Positions 23,400 to 33,381 are shown, counted from the first letter of the stretch. The stretch is 64,000 bases of DNA from Christiangramia bathymodioli (GCA_009735695.1 SRSL01000002.1:239229-303228), one strand, 5' to 3'. Notes: generated from the sequence alone by a model not told the origin. Numbers and translations are program-made.

Positions 23400-24488
23400 T
23401 CAGAGATCTCTGGTTAACCTTTTAACGATCTTGTATTCGCTCAGGGATTCCTTGGCGATCACCTTTAGGGCGGTATAGAAAGGCACCGCTACTACCATTC
23501 CGGTAATTCCGAACATCAATCCTGCGATCAGGATGATCAGGAAAATTTCAAGAGGATGCGATTTTACACTGGCACCGAAGATCATGGGCTGGGAGATAAA
23601 GTTGTCTATCAACTGGCAAATTCCGTAGCCCAGCATCACGTAAATTACCCTTGGGAGAATGATGCTACTAAAGTCGGCTCCCAGGTTGCTCGATATTACG
23701 AATAAAGCCATCAGGATACCTGCGAGCAAAGGTCCCAGGTATGGAACCAGGTTTAAAACCGCACAGATGAATGCGATCGCGATGGGATTATTGATCTCGA
23801 ATACCGAAAGCAATATGCTGTAAAGGAGGAAAAGCACCGAAATTTGAAGCGTTAGCCCCACAAAATACCTCGATAGCAACACCTTGATCTTATTGAATAC
23901 GCGCTGGAACTTTTTCTCTTCTCCCTGGTTGGCAAATACCAGAATACTGTTCAGCATAAGCTTACTGTCTTTCAAAAGAAAAAAGGAAATAAAAAGTATG
24001 GAGAAAACTGCCACCAGGGTAGCGCCAAGAATTCCAAAGACATTGTTCAGAAATTGAGGGATCAGGCTCACATCAAAATTCCTTACGAATTCACTTCGTT
24101 TCAGGCCTTCGATGATATTGATCTCTTCCACACCAAGATAACTGTTTATCTGTTGGTTCAGGTCGTTAAGGTCGCTCTTGAATGCCTCGATATCGATCTG
24201 GCCTAAATACTTGCTTTGTTCAATAACGATAGGCACAAAAACGAAAATAATACCAACAAAGATGGCCAGTACCATTAAAAGCACCGTGATCACGGCCAGC
24301 TGATTAGGTAACATAAGCCGGTTCCTAAGAAAGATCACCACGGGTCGGCCAATAAGGGCGATAACCCCGGCCACGGCAACGTAAACGATCACCGACTGGA
24401 TTTCCCATAAGAAGTAAAGTAGAAGGACGATCCCGAGCATGATCCCGGTAGCCCTGAGTATTCCATTTGCAATATCGTGTGCTTTCAC
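23400..24488 (-). CDS. AI-2E family transporter
   Basis: A 362-residue membrane protein with the family plan: two N-terminal TM helices, a third (PNQLAVITVLLMVLAIFVGI), a polar loop (~95-150) and then four to five TM segments with the motif NLVPYLGPLLAGI near residue 245 and QPMIFGASVKSHPLEIFLIILIAGLMFGI near 305. Family members export small molecules or Na+/H+; the AI-2 role is not general. It lies between the methyltransferase genes and is probably co-transcribed with them. Confidence 0.88.
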   Translation of the reverse strand: MKAHDIANGILRATGIMLGIVLLLYFLWEIQSVIVYVAVAGVIALIGRPVVIFLRNRLMLPNQLAVITVLLMVLAIFVGIIFVFVPIVIEQSKYLGQIDIEAFKSDLNDLNQQINSYLGVEEINIIEGLKRSEFVRNFDVSLIPQFLNNVFGILGATLVAVFSILFISFFLLKDSKLMLNSILVFANQGEEKKFQRVFNKIKVLLSRYFVGLTLQISVLFLLYSILLSVFEINNPIAIAFICAVLNLVPYLGPLLAGILMALFVISSNLGADFSSIILPRVIYVMLGYGICQLIDNFISQPMIFGASVKSHPLEIFLIILIAGLMFGITGMVVAVPFYTALKVIAKESLSEYKIVKRLTRDL

Positions 24489-24500
24489 GGCGTAAATATA

Positions 24501-25025
24501 TTATTTCTTATGAAACTTGTTGAGGACTTTAGTGATTTCATATAACGCGATTCCAACCGATTGTGCCACATTCATACTGCTGTTCTCCCCGAACATTTCA
24601 ATATGAAAATTTCTCTCGCAACGACTAAGCACTTCTTCTGAAATCCCATGTCGCTCATTTCCAGCAATAAGCAGTAGGCGATCTATAACTGTTTCTGAGA
24701 TTTCCTGAATTGGCCGGCTTGTACTGGTGATCTCCAGACCCAGACATGTGTATCCGGAATTTTGATATTTTTCTATCGCTTCTATAGCTTCCTCATAGAA
24801 TTCAAAACTTACCTGCTTATGAGTATTTCTGGCTGTTCTCGTGAGCCGGTTGCTGGAAAGATTTGGCCGGGTTCCAGTAAAAATGATCTTTTCTATCCCA
24901 AATGCATCGGCCAGCCTGAACAGGCTACCCATATTGGCATCGCCGGTGACATTATCAAGAAGCAGAATAATGCGAAATTTTTTTTCCTGGAAGGAAGTCT
25001 CTGAGTGGGATAGTTGTTTGCTCAA
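24501..25025 (-). CDS. TrmH/SpoU-family RNA 2'-O-methyltransferase
   Basis: A 174-residue SPOUT protein: motif 1 NVTGDANMGSLFRLADAFGIEKIIFTG, motif 2 LLIAGNERHGISEEVL, motif 3 MFGENSSMNVAQSVGIALYEI, which form the trefoil-knot SAM site. It lacks the extra N-terminal substrate-binding domain of RlmB. tRNA or rRNA is the expected substrate, position unknown. The start overlaps the end of the DUF4159 gene by four bases. Confidence 0.85.
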   Translation of the reverse strand: MSKQLSHSETSFQEKKFRIILLLDNVTGDANMGSLFRLADAFGIEKIIFTGTRPNLSSNRLTRTARNTHKQVSFEFYEEAIEAIEKYQNSGYTCLGLEITSTSRPIQEISETVIDRLLLIAGNERHGISEEVLSRCERNFHIEMFGENSSMNVAQSVGIALYEITKVLNKFHKK

Positions 25026-25672
25026 TTTTCGAAAGCGTATTTTACGATATTGGCCCCCATTTTAAGGGCTTTTTGCCTTACTTCTTTAGGGTCGTTGTGA
25101 ACCTCCGGACTTTCCCAGCCATCACCCAGGTCGCTTTCGTATGTGAATAGCAATAGCAGCCGGTCGTTCTCAAAAATTCCGAAAGCTTGGGGAGCTAAGG
25201 CATCATGTTCATGTATCTTCGGAAGACCATTCGGGAATTCGTAGGCGATGGAAAATATTGGATGATTTTGAGGAATTTCGATAAGCTCCTTTTCGGGAAA
25301 GAGCTTTTTGAGCTCCTTCCGAATGTATTCGTTCATCCCGTAATTATCGTCGATATGAATGAAGCCGCCACTAAGCAAATAATTCCGCAGATTTTCAACC
25401 TCGTCGTCATTGAAGATCACATTTCCATGGCCAGTCATATGAACCAGCGGAAACTGGAAAATATCGGTACTTCCCGGTTCAACGGTTTGGGGTTTTGTGG
25501 CGATATTCGTCTGAATGTTTCGATTGCAAAAATCAATCAGGTTAGGCAGCGCGGTGGGATTGGCATACCAGTCGCCCCCGCCATTATATTTGAGTACCGC
25601 GATCTCCTGGGCATATCCGATAGTGGAAATGCTCAGGAATAGAAAAAATATAAAGGATTTTATCTTTTTCAT
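25022..25672 (-). CDS. DUF4159 domain-containing secreted protein
   Basis: A 216-residue protein from the ATG at 25672, which overlaps the rsmE stop as TAATG; a second ATG six bases upstream is possible. Residues 1-22 are a signal peptide (KKIKSFIFFLFLSISTIGYAQ). The remainder fits DUF4159, a glutamine-amidotransferase-like periplasmic domain: LVHMTGHGNVIFNDDEVENL, GGFIHIDDNYGMNEYIRKEL and HPIFSIAYEFPNG. Function of the family is not established. It is conserved next to rsmE and the SpoU gene in Flavobacteria. Confidence 0.83.
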   Translation of the reverse strand: MKKIKSFIFFLFLSISTIGYAQEIAVLKYNGGGDWYANPTALPNLIDFCNRNIQTNIATKPQTVEPGSTDIFQFPLVHMTGHGNVIFNDDEVENLRNYLLSGGFIHIDDNYGMNEYIRKELKKLFPEKELIEIPQNHPIFSIAYEFPNGLPKIHEHDALAPQAFGIFENDRLLLLFTYESDLGDGWESPEVHNDPKEVRQKALKMGANIVKYAFEN

Positions 25673-26385
25673 TAGCATTGCTGATTAACCAGAGCAACGG
25701 TATGACAGGCGACAATTGCGGCTGTTTCTGTACGTAACCTTGAATCGCCCAGACTGATAGGTTTCCAGTTCTTGATCATTGCCTGTTCGATTTCTTCGCT
25801 GCTGAAATCTCCTTCTGGCCCTATAAGGATATTCACTCTTTGCCCGGGTTGTACAATTTTTTGAAGATATGGTTTTTCAGTCATTTCTTCACAATGTGCT
25901 ATCAATTTGGCACCTTCTGTTTCCTGGGCCATCAGGTCACCGAAAGTGACTGGTTCATTTAGTTTGGGAAAATTCAGATGAAGGGATTGCTTCATAGCGC
26001 TTGTTAAAACCCTTTCATAACGCTCCATTTTCACCACTTTACGTTCACTATGATCGCAAATAACCGGTGTGATCTCCTGAACGCCAATTTCCATGGCCTT
26101 TTCCAGGAACCATTCGTAACGATCGTTCATCTTGGTAGGTGCCACTATCATATGGAGATAGTAGGGTGGAGCAGGCTGCTCTTCAAAAGACAGGATTTTT
26201 ACCACACATTGTTTCGGGTCGGCAGATATGATCTCGGCCTGGAACAAAAGCCCTTTTCCGTTGGTGATATTCAGGATATCTCCTTCATTCTTTCTAAGAA
26301 CCTTGATAATATGCTTGCTTTCATCCCTGGGAAATGTAACCAGGCTGTCTTTTTCCGAAATAGCTGGATTAAAGAATAGTTGCAT
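25672..26385 (-). CDS. rsmE: 16S rRNA (uracil-1498-N3)-methyltransferase RsmE
   Basis: A 237-residue protein with an N-terminal PUA-like domain (FPRDESKHIIKVLRKNEGD) and a C-terminal SPOUT domain. The SAM knot motifs are LIGPEGDFSSEEIEQA and SLGDSRLRTETAAI, diagnostic of RsmE. It methylates U1498 in the decoding centre of 16S rRNA. One base separates it from tsaD, and the next gene starts within its stop codon, so it is the second gene of the tsaD operon. Confidence 0.93.
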   Translation of the reverse strand: MQLFFNPAISEKDSLVTFPRDESKHIIKVLRKNEGDILNITNGKGLLFQAEIISADPKQCVVKILSFEEQPAPPYYLHMIVAPTKMNDRYEWFLEKAMEIGVQEITPVICDHSERKVVKMERYERVLTSAMKQSLHLNFPKLNEPVTFGDLMAQETEGAKLIAHCEEMTEKPYLQKIVQPGQRVNILIGPEGDFSSEEIEQAMIKNWKPISLGDSRLRTETAAIVACHTVALVNQQC

Positions 26386-26386
26386 C

Positions 26387-27409
26387 TTAGAATTTGTATC
26401 TGGACTGGGCAGTTATGGAGAAATCGGCGAAATCTTTTTGCAGGTATTTATAATAACCTGCAATCCCGATCATGGCTGCATTATCTGTGGTGTATTCAAA
26501 TTTCGGAACAAAGCATTTCCAGCCCCATTTCTTTTCAGCGTCCATAAGAGCCTGCCTGATCCCGCTGTTAGCTGAAACCCCACCTCCTATGGCGACCTGC
26601 TTGATGCCGGTTTCCTTAACGGCTTTTTTCAGTTTATCCATCAGGATGCCGATGATGGTATATTGAATGGATGCGCAAATATCCTTCAGGTTCTTTTCCA
26701 CGAAATCGGGATCGTTTTTGGTTTCCTTCTGAATAAAATACAGAACCGCGGTCTTGAATCCGCTGAAGCTGAAATTCAAACCCTCAACTTTTGGCTTCGG
26801 AAATTTAAAAGCTTTTGGATTACCTTCCTTTGCATATTTATCGATAAGCGGACCGCCGGGATAGGGAAGTCCCATGATCTTGGCGCTTTTATCGAAGGCT
26901 TCACCTACCGCATCATCGGTAGTTTCCCCGATCACTTCCATGTCGAAATAGTCTGATACTTTCACGATCTGTGTATGCCCACCGCTAATGGTCATGGCCA
27001 GGAATGGAAATTTTGGTTTGTCATAACCTTCCTCATCAATGAAATGGGCCAGGATATGCGCCTGCATATGGTTTACCTCTATAAGGGCAATATTTAATCC
27101 CATGGCGAGGGATTTTGCAAAAGAGGTTCCCACGAGTAGCGAACCCATTAATCCGGGTCCGCGGGTAAAAGCGATTGCAGAAATGTCTTTTTTATCGATA
27201 TTTGCCGTCGCTAAGGCCTGATGGATCACCGGAACGATATTTTGCTGATGCGCCCTGGAAGCCAGTTCCGGGACTACACCACCATATTGTTCATGAACTT
27301 TCTGAGTAGCAACAATATTGGAAAGAATTTTTCCGTTGCAAAGTACAGCGGCAGCCGTGTCATCACAGGAAGACTCGATCGCTAGAATGTTAATTTTTTG
27401 CTCTGGCAT
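26387..27409 (-). CDS. tsaD: tRNA N6-adenosine threonylcarbamoyltransferase TsaD
   Basis: A 340-residue ASKHA-fold protein. IESSCDDTAAAV (11-22) is the nucleotide-binding start, H114 and H118 in NHMQAH are the metal ligands, and GGGVSANSGIR and YTTDNAAMIGIAG are the C-terminal family signatures. TsaD transfers the threonylcarbamoyl group to A37 of ANN-decoding tRNAs with TsaB and TsaE, whose genes are not in the window. First gene of the minus-strand operon, divergent from tamB. Confidence 0.95.
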   Translation of the reverse strand: MPEQKINILAIESSCDDTAAAVLCNGKILSNIVATQKVHEQYGGVVPELASRAHQQNIVPVIHQALATANIDKKDISAIAFTRGPGLMGSLLVGTSFAKSLAMGLNIALIEVNHMQAHILAHFIDEEGYDKPKFPFLAMTISGGHTQIVKVSDYFDMEVIGETTDDAVGEAFDKSAKIMGLPYPGGPLIDKYAKEGNPKAFKFPKPKVEGLNFSFSGFKTAVLYFIQKETKNDPDFVEKNLKDICASIQYTIIGILMDKLKKAVKETGIKQVAIGGGVSANSGIRQALMDAEKKWGWKCFVPKFEYTTDNAAMIGIAGYYKYLQKDFADFSITAQSRYKF

Positions 27410-27445
27410 CAGAAGTAATTGGGCTTAGAAGTTGTAAATTAGAGG

Positions 27446-27473
27446 CAAAGTTAAAACATATTAACGTATCAAA
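27446..27473 (-). promoter_or_regulatory. Promoter of the tsaD-rsmE operon
   Basis: On the minus strand TTTG (27473-27470), 16 bases, then TAACTTTG (27453-27446), matching the Bacteroidetes -33/-7 boxes with slightly short spacing. The -7 box lies 37 bases upstream of the tsaD ATG. Confidence 0.45.
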
Positions 27474-27479
27474 AAATTC

Positions 27480-30400
27480 TTGAAAATACTAACTAGAACC
27501 GTGGTCGCACTGGTTTTGTTATTCATTATTCTATTGATAGTATTTTCTATTCCCGCGGTGCAAACTTCTGTTGCCCGCAAGATCACCGATTCTATTAAGG
27601 AAAAGAACGATGTAGACCTTTCTATTGGACGGGTTTCGCTTGGTTATTTCGGCAAGGTGCGTTTAAGGGATATCTATGTGGAAGATCACCATAATGATAC
27701 GCTGCTGGTGGCCGATGAAGTGCGTTCGTCCATTTTGAGTTTCGGCAGCCTGATAAATAATAAACCAAAGCTGGGGAATAGTCGAATCGAAGGCCTGGAT
27801 CTTCGAATGCGTCGCTACCAGGGAGAGGATAAGGACAACCTGGGAATCCTGATCGAAAAACTTCGGAAGCAGCCTACCCGGAATGCACCAAAATTCGAAT
27901 TAACTGCCAATGATGTGCAGGTGCTTGACAGTCGCTATAGTTTTATTGATGAAAACCTGGATAAGCAGGATGTGGTCATCATTGATAGTTTGAATATCTA
28001 TGCTAATGAGCTGAAGGTTGACGGCGATAATATCGACCTGGAGATCGCGAGTTTGAACGGTTATGAGCACAGGGGCATCAAAATTACCAATCTCATTACC
28101 CAGTTTCATTATGATCCGTCAAAGATGAGTCTGGTGGATATGAGCTTGCAGACGCCGGGATCTTTAATAGATGCCGACCTGTATTTTAATTACGACCTGA
28201 GTGATTTTTCCGATTTTGAAAACCTGGTGCAGGTGGAAGCCGACTTCAGGGAAAGTCTTATTTCCAGCGATGATCTTCAGGCTTTTTATGAAGGCTTCGG
28301 AAATGGGCAGAGCCTTCAGTTCAAAACCAAACTATCGGGTACCCTTAACGATTTTCAGCTTACCGATTTTGGCCTGCAGGGATTGGACCGGACTACCATT
28401 TATGGCAATTTCAAGATCAAGGGTTCCTTCTCTAAAGATCCTTCAGAATTTAGCATGGACGGAAGCTTTTCCGATTTCAACACCAATTATTACGATATGG
28501 TGAACTTCCTGCCCGGGCCTTTACTGGGCAAACTGCCGGAGGAGCTCCGGGAATTCGGAAATGTGAATCTAAAGGGGAACACCTATGTCACGAACTCTTC
28601 ACTTATTGCAGATGTGTACCTGAACAGCCAGCTTGGTTCTGCCGACGCCGATTTTACACTTAGGAATTTTAACAGTTCGAAGAATTCAACTTATAAGGGA
28701 AACCTGGTTTTTAAGGATGTGAATGTGGGAAGACTCATGAAGAACAAGCAGTTCGGGAAAACGAGTTTCAATATAGAATTCGAAGGGGGCGGCTTTGACG
28801 CCGAGCATTTGAATAGTCAGCTTAGGGGAAGTATTTCCAAACTTCAGTTTAATAATTATACATATTCCAATTTACGCCTTATCGGAAATCTTAGAAACCC
28901 CGTTTTTAATGGAAACCTGGTGGCCCGAGACCCGAATATTCAGATGGAATTCAACGGATTAGTGGATGTTTCAGAAAATATTAATGTATACGATTTTGAA
29001 GCTTCGGTTCAGTACGCCGATCTAAATACCCTGAATTTCGTGGACCGGGATAGCATTTCAGTTTTTAAAGGGGATGTGATCATGAACATGAAGGGGACCA
29101 ATATCGATGATGCTTTTGGAGATATTCTGTTGCTTAATACTTCTTATCAGAATGAAGACGATCTCTATTATTTCGATGATCTGAGCATTTCTTCAACTTT
29201 TGATGGTCCGGTGAGAACGATCAGCATCAACTCTCCTGATGTGATCGATGGGGAAGTTCGCGGAGTTTTCAGCATTAACGAAGTTGGAGCCCTGTTCGAG
29301 AATTCCCTGGGAAGCATCTATACCAATTACCAGCCGCGAACCATCACCACGAACCAGTACCTGGAATTCGATTTTGATATTTATAACCAGATCGTAGAGG
29401 TTTTCTATCCGGAAATTGAACTCGCTCCAAATACCTTTATTCGTGGCCGGGTGGAATCAGACGAATCAGAATTCAAGCTCACCTTCCGTTCTCCAAGGAT
29501 CGATATTTTCAATAATATGGTGGAAAATGTGAATCTCCAGGTTGATAATACCAACCCTATTTACAATACCTATTTTGAAGCCGATAGCGTCGCCACCAAG
29601 CTCTATAATTTTTCTGAATTCAGTTTTATCAATGTAACCCAGCGGGATACGCTTTTCATCCGTTCAGAATTCAGAGGAGGGGACGATAACCAGGATGAAT
29701 TCAATCTCAACCTCTACCATACCATTAACGAGCAGAACCAATCGGTAGTTGGGATACAGCGATCTGATTTCAAATTCAAGGAAAAGGTTTGGTATCTCAA
29801 CAAATCGAATGTTCGAAATAACCGTATCGTTTTTGACAATAAATTCAGGGATTTAACCATTGATTCGCTGGTGATGAGCCATATGGATGAGGAGATCAGG
29901 TTGAGCGGTGAAATGCGGGATTCTACTTATAAAAACTTCAAAATGAGTTTCGATAATGTGGATATCGGCAAAATAACCCCTGAAATCGATAGCATGGACC
30001 TGGCTGGTACCATTAACGGGGATCTGGATCTTTTACAGGAAAAGGGGCTGTATTATCCCAATACCAAAATGCGGATCGACTCGCTTAAGGTGAATGATAT
30101 TTTCCTGGGGGATCTGGACCTGAACGTGGAAGGAAATGAAGACCTTACCAATTATTCGGTTTATAGTGTTCTGAGAAAAGAAGGGATGGAATCTCTTTCA
30201 ACAATTGGAGACATTAATGTAAGCGGTAGCGAACCTACTATAGACCTGGAAGTAAACCTGAACAGGCTCAATTTAGGTATTTTTACGCCCCTTGGTGCCG
30301 ATGTGCTTACCGATATACGAGGTTTTGCATCGGGTAGGGCATTCGTGACCGGGAATTATAAAAATCCAGATTTCTCTGGAGGCCTGGAACTGAACCAGGC

Positions 30401-31901
30401 CGGGCTCAGGATACCCTATCTCAATGTGGACCTGAACCTGCAGCAGGCTGCGCAGGTAAATCTTACCAAACAACAGTTCGTTTTCGATAATATCACGATC
30501 GTAGACACCAAGTATAAAACCCGGGGCCGACTGGATGGCAGTATTTCTCATAAGGATTTTTCAGAATGGTTCCTAGACCTGGAGATCAGTTCAGATCGTT
30601 TGCTGGTGTTGGATACCGAAGCAGATGAAGACGCGCTTTACTACGGAACGGCTTTTATAGATGGGGAAGCCACCATCAAGGGGCCAACAGATGAACTGGT
30701 GATCGATGTAACTGCGGCCACCGAAAGAGGCACGGTTTTCAAAATTCCATTAAGCGACACCGAATCGGTTGGAGACAATTCATTTATTCGGTTTTTAAGT
30801 CCTGAAGAAAAAGCAGCCCGCCTCGCTGGAGAAGAAATCGAAATTCCTGAAGTAAAAGGGATCGAAATGCTTTTTGATCTTGATATCACTAACGATGCAG
30901 AAGTAGAGGTGGTGGTCGATAAAACCAGCGGAAGTACGCTAAGAGGAAGGGGAGCCGGAAACCTGCTTCTGGAGATCAATACCAATGGGAAGTTCAATAT
31001 GTGGGGGGATTTTATTGTTTATGAAGGGGTTTATAATTTCAAATATGCCGGGCTGGTTCAAAAAGTATTTACCGTGGAATCTGGAGGGAATATTAACTGG
31101 GATGGTGATCCCCTTGATGCCAGCCTGGATGTAAGCGCTATCTATTCGGTTAATGCGAACCCGGCCGTATTGCTGGAAAATCCATCGGTAAACCGAAAGA
31201 TCCCGGTTGATGTGGTTATCAACCTGCAGGGACAGGTAGAACAGCCTGAGATCACCTTCGATATTGAATTCCCCAATGCGAGTTCTACTGTAAAATCGGA
31301 ATTACAATACAGGATAGACGACCGTGCCAGCAAGGAATTACAGGCGTTATTCCTGGTAACCCAGGGAACCTTTTATAGTGAATTCGGGCTGCGTGGCGCT
31401 GCTATTTACGGGACTCTTGCGGAGCGAGCGTCCAGTATCGTGAATGATATTTTTGCTGATGAAGATGGTAAATTCCAGGTTGGGGTAAATTATGTTCAGG
31501 GCGACCGAACGCCAGACCAGCAAACGGTAGACCGTTTTGGACTTACCCTATCCACCCAGATTTCAGACCGGGTGATCATCAACGGCCAGGTAGGTGTGCC
31601 AATAGGAGGGATCACAGAGTCGGTTATTATCGGTGACCTGGAGATCGATTTTCTGTTAAATGAAGAAGGAACGCTTCGGGCCAAGGTATTCAACAGGGAG
31701 AGCAATATTCAGTTTATCGGCGAGGAGATAGGCTTCACCCAGGGGATAGGTTTATCCTATTCGGTAGATTTCGATACCTTTAAGGAGCTTTTGCGAAAGA
31801 TCATGAATGCCGAACTGGTTAAAACAGCTGCTGAAGTACAGCAGCAGGAACGCATGGAATCCATGGCTCCCGATTACATTAATTTCCCAGGCAGAAATTA
31901 A
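27480..31901 (+). CDS. tamB: TamB-like translocation and assembly module protein (DUF490)
   Basis: A 1473-residue protein. The start is a TTG at 27480, as an in-frame stop lies just upstream; residues 5-25 form the N-terminal membrane anchor. The very long middle part is repetitive β-structure with AsmA/TamB features, and the last ~330 residues form the conserved DUF490 domain (GRGAGNLLLEINTNGKFNMWGDF, VYNFKYAGLVQKVF, AIYGTLAERASSIVNDIF). Proteins of this kind bridge inner and outer membranes and carry phospholipids or assist outer-membrane protein insertion. Its position divergent from tsaD is a conserved Bacteroidetes arrangement. No partner tamA/bamA-like gene is in the window. Confidence 0.9.
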   Translation: MKILTRTVVALVLLFIILLIVFSIPAVQTSVARKITDSIKEKNDVDLSIGRVSLGYFGKVRLRDIYVEDHHNDTLLVADEVRSSILSFGSLINNKPKLGNSRIEGLDLRMRRYQGEDKDNLGILIEKLRKQPTRNAPKFELTANDVQVLDSRYSFIDENLDKQDVVIIDSLNIYANELKVDGDNIDLEIASLNGYEHRGIKITNLITQFHYDPSKMSLVDMSLQTPGSLIDADLYFNYDLSDFSDFENLVQVEADFRESLISSDDLQAFYEGFGNGQSLQFKTKLSGTLNDFQLTDFGLQGLDRTTIYGNFKIKGSFSKDPSEFSMDGSFSDFNTNYYDMVNFLPGPLLGKLPEELREFGNVNLKGNTYVTNSSLIADVYLNSQLGSADADFTLRNFNSSKNSTYKGNLVFKDVNVGRLMKNKQFGKTSFNIEFEGGGFDAEHLNSQLRGSISKLQFNNYTYSNLRLIGNLRNPVFNGNLVARDPNIQMEFNGLVDVSENINVYDFEASVQYADLNTLNFVDRDSISVFKGDVIMNMKGTNIDDAFGDILLLNTSYQNEDDLYYFDDLSISSTFDGPVRTISINSPDVIDGEVRGVFSINEVGALFENSLGSIYTNYQPRTITTNQYLEFDFDIYNQIVEVFYPEIELAPNTFIRGRVESDESEFKLTFRSPRIDIFNNMVENVNLQVDNTNPIYNTYFEADSVATKLYNFSEFSFINVTQRDTLFIRSEFRGGDDNQDEFNLNLYHTINEQNQSVVGIQRSDFKFKEKVWYLNKSNVRNNRIVFDNKFRDLTIDSLVMSHMDEEIRLSGEMRDSTYKNFKMSFDNVDIGKITPEIDSMDLAGTINGDLDLLQEKGLYYPNTKMRIDSLKVNDIFLGDLDLNVEGNEDLTNYSVYSVLRKEGMESLSTIGDINVSGSEPTIDLEVNLNRLNLGIFTPLGADVLTDIRGFASGRAFVTGNYKNPDFSGGLELNQAGLRIPYLNVDLNLQQAAQVNLTKQQFVFDNITIVDTKYKTRGRLDGSISHKDFSEWFLDLEISSDRLLVLDTEADEDALYYGTAFIDGEATIKGPTDELVIDVTAATERGTVFKIPLSDTESVGDNSFIRFLSPEEKAARLAGEEIEIPEVKGIEMLFDLDITNDAEVEVVVDKTSGSTLRGRGAGNLLLEINTNGKFNMWGDFIVYEGVYNFKYAGLVQKVFTVESGGNINWDGDPLDASLDVSAIYSVNANPAVLLENPSVNRKIPVDVVINLQGQVEQPEITFDIEFPNASSTVKSELQYRIDDRASKELQALFLVTQGTFYSEFGLRGAAIYGTLAERASSIVNDIFADEDGKFQVGVNYVQGDRTPDQQTVDRFGLTLSTQISDRVIINGQVGVPIGGITESVIIGDLEIDFLLNEEGTLRAKVFNRESNIQFIGEEIGFTQGIGLSYSVDFDTFKELLRKIMNAELVKTAAEVQQQERMESMAPDYINFPGRN

Positions 31902-31991
31902 TAGTCCAAAAATTTAATATTTTATTAGTGTGGATTCCTGGACATCCCATTAAATTTGATGGAAACTAAATTCGGGCAGATGCATCGATCT

Positions 31992-31999
31992 TAGTTTTG
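31992..31999 (+). promoter_or_regulatory. -7 box of the pfkA-mgsA operon
   Basis: TAGTTTTG fits TANNTTTG and lies 26 bases before the pfkA ATG. A weak -33 candidate TTCG (31971-31974) lies 17 bases upstream. Confidence 0.4.
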
Positions 32000-32025
32000 T
32001 AGATTTATAGTTCAATGTATGTTTT

Positions 32026-33012
32026 ATGAGTAGAAAAATTAAACGAATAGGCGTGATGACCTCGGGAGGAGATTCCCCGGGAATGAATGCTGCCATCAGG
32101 GCAGTGGTAAGAACCTGCGCCTACTATCATACCGAATGTGTTGGGTACTACAGGGGCTACCAGGGAATGATCAATAATGAATATATCCCGCTGAATGCCC
32201 GTAGCGTTCGAAACATAATTAACCAGGGGGGAACCATTCTTCAAAGTGCCCGCTCTAAAGATTTCCGTACGGAAGAAGGTCGTTCCCGTGCAGCTGAAAA
32301 TCTTAAGAAAGCAGAAGTTGATGCCATGATACTAATTGGAGGGGATGGTACTTTTAGAGGCGGACTGGCCCTGAGTCAGGAACACGATATTCCCGTGATT
32401 GGTGTACCCGGAACTATTGATAATGACATTAACGGAACCAATTATGCCATCGGGTATGATACAGCGCTAAATACTGTCGTGGAAGCCATCGATAAGATCA
32501 GGGATACCGCCAGTTCCCATAATCGATTGTTCTTTGTAGAGGTAATGGGCCGTGATGCCGGTTTCATTGCTTTAAATAGTGGCATTGGGGCAGGAGCCGA
32601 AGAGATCCTGATCCCTGAAGAAGACCTGGGAGTAGAGAGATTGCTTGATTCATTGGAACGCAGTAGAAGAGCCGGAAAAACCTCCAGTATCGTTGTTGTT
32701 TCAGAAGGTGATAAAACCGGGAAAAATGTTTTTGAACTTGCTGATTATGTAAAAAAGAATCTTCCGTATTATGATGCAAGGGTTACCGTGCTGGGTCATA
32801 TCCAGAGAGGAGGAAGACCCACCTGTTTCGACAGGGTGCTGGCAAGCCGGTTATCGGTAAAAGCTGTTGAACTACTGCTGGACGGAAAAAAGAACCTGAT
32901 GGTGGGAATGCTGAACAATGAAATTGAGGCTTGTAGCCTGGACCTGGCGCTTAAGGGAAAACATACTATAAACAAGGATCTGCTGAGGATCTCCGAAATC
33001 TTATCTACCTAA
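32026..33012 (+). CDS. pfkA: 6-phosphofructokinase (ATP-dependent)
   Basis: A 328-residue PfkA-type enzyme: GGDSPGMNAAIR (14-25) and GGDGTF (105-110) bind ATP, GTIDNDI (129-135) supplies the catalytic Asp132, and EVMGRDAGFIAL and HIQRGGRPT bind fructose 6-phosphate. The Gly residues at the start and in GGDGTFRG mark the ATP- rather than the pyrophosphate-dependent type. It phosphorylates fructose 6-phosphate in glycolysis. The mgsA gene follows three bases after its stop, so both are co-transcribed. Confidence 0.95.
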   Translation: MSRKIKRIGVMTSGGDSPGMNAAIRAVVRTCAYYHTECVGYYRGYQGMINNEYIPLNARSVRNIINQGGTILQSARSKDFRTEEGRSRAAENLKKAEVDAMILIGGDGTFRGGLALSQEHDIPVIGVPGTIDNDINGTNYAIGYDTALNTVVEAIDKIRDTASSHNRLFFVEVMGRDAGFIALNSGIGAGAEEILIPEEDLGVERLLDSLERSRRAGKTSSIVVVSEGDKTGKNVFELADYVKKNLPYYDARVTVLGHIQRGGRPTCFDRVLASRLSVKAVELLLDGKKNLMVGMLNNEIEACSLDLALKGKHTINKDLLRISEILST

Positions 33013-33015
33013 CAT

Positions 33016-33381
33016 ATGAAGACGATCGCGATAATTGCACATGATGGCAAAAAGCCCGAAATGGTTCAATTTCTAAACGAGCATCGGGAAATTCTGGATT
33101 CCAACAATATTAAAATCATCGCAACCGGAACAACCGGAGCTAAAACCGAAGCTGCTGGCTATAAAGTGGAAAAATTATTATCAGGTCCGGTAGGAGGTGA
33201 CGCACAGATCGCTGCACGCATTGCTGAAAAAGGGGTGGATATGGTTATCTTTTTTCGCGATCCTCTGGACAAACATCCTCACGAGCCCGATATTTTTATG
33301 CTCATGAGGCTTTGTGATGTTCATAATGTTCCCCTGGCGACCAATCCGGCTACAGCAAGATTACTAATAAAAGGTCTTTAA
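33016..33381 (+). CDS. mgsA: Methylglyoxal synthase
   Basis: A 121-residue protein with the complete family signature: IAHD (His9/Asp10) at the start, TGTTG phosphate loop (38-42), SGPVGGDAQIAA with the catalytic Asp62, and FFRDPLDKHPHEPD then ATNPATA. It converts dihydroxyacetone phosphate to methylglyoxal and phosphate, a glycolytic overflow bypass. E. coli MgsA is about 150 residues, so this is a compact form without the C-terminal extension. Coupling with pfkA suggests joint regulation of DHAP production and disposal. Confidence 0.93.
   Translation: MKTIAIIAHDGKKPEMVQFLNEHREILDSNNIKIIATGTTGAKTEAAGYKVEKLLSGPVGGDAQIAARIAEKGVDMVIFFRDPLDKHPHEPDIFMLMRLCDVHNVPLATNPATARLLIKGL

Noticed and set aside
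25205-25642. 145-codon plus-strand ORF
   Set aside because: Shadow of the DUF4159 gene on the opposite strand.
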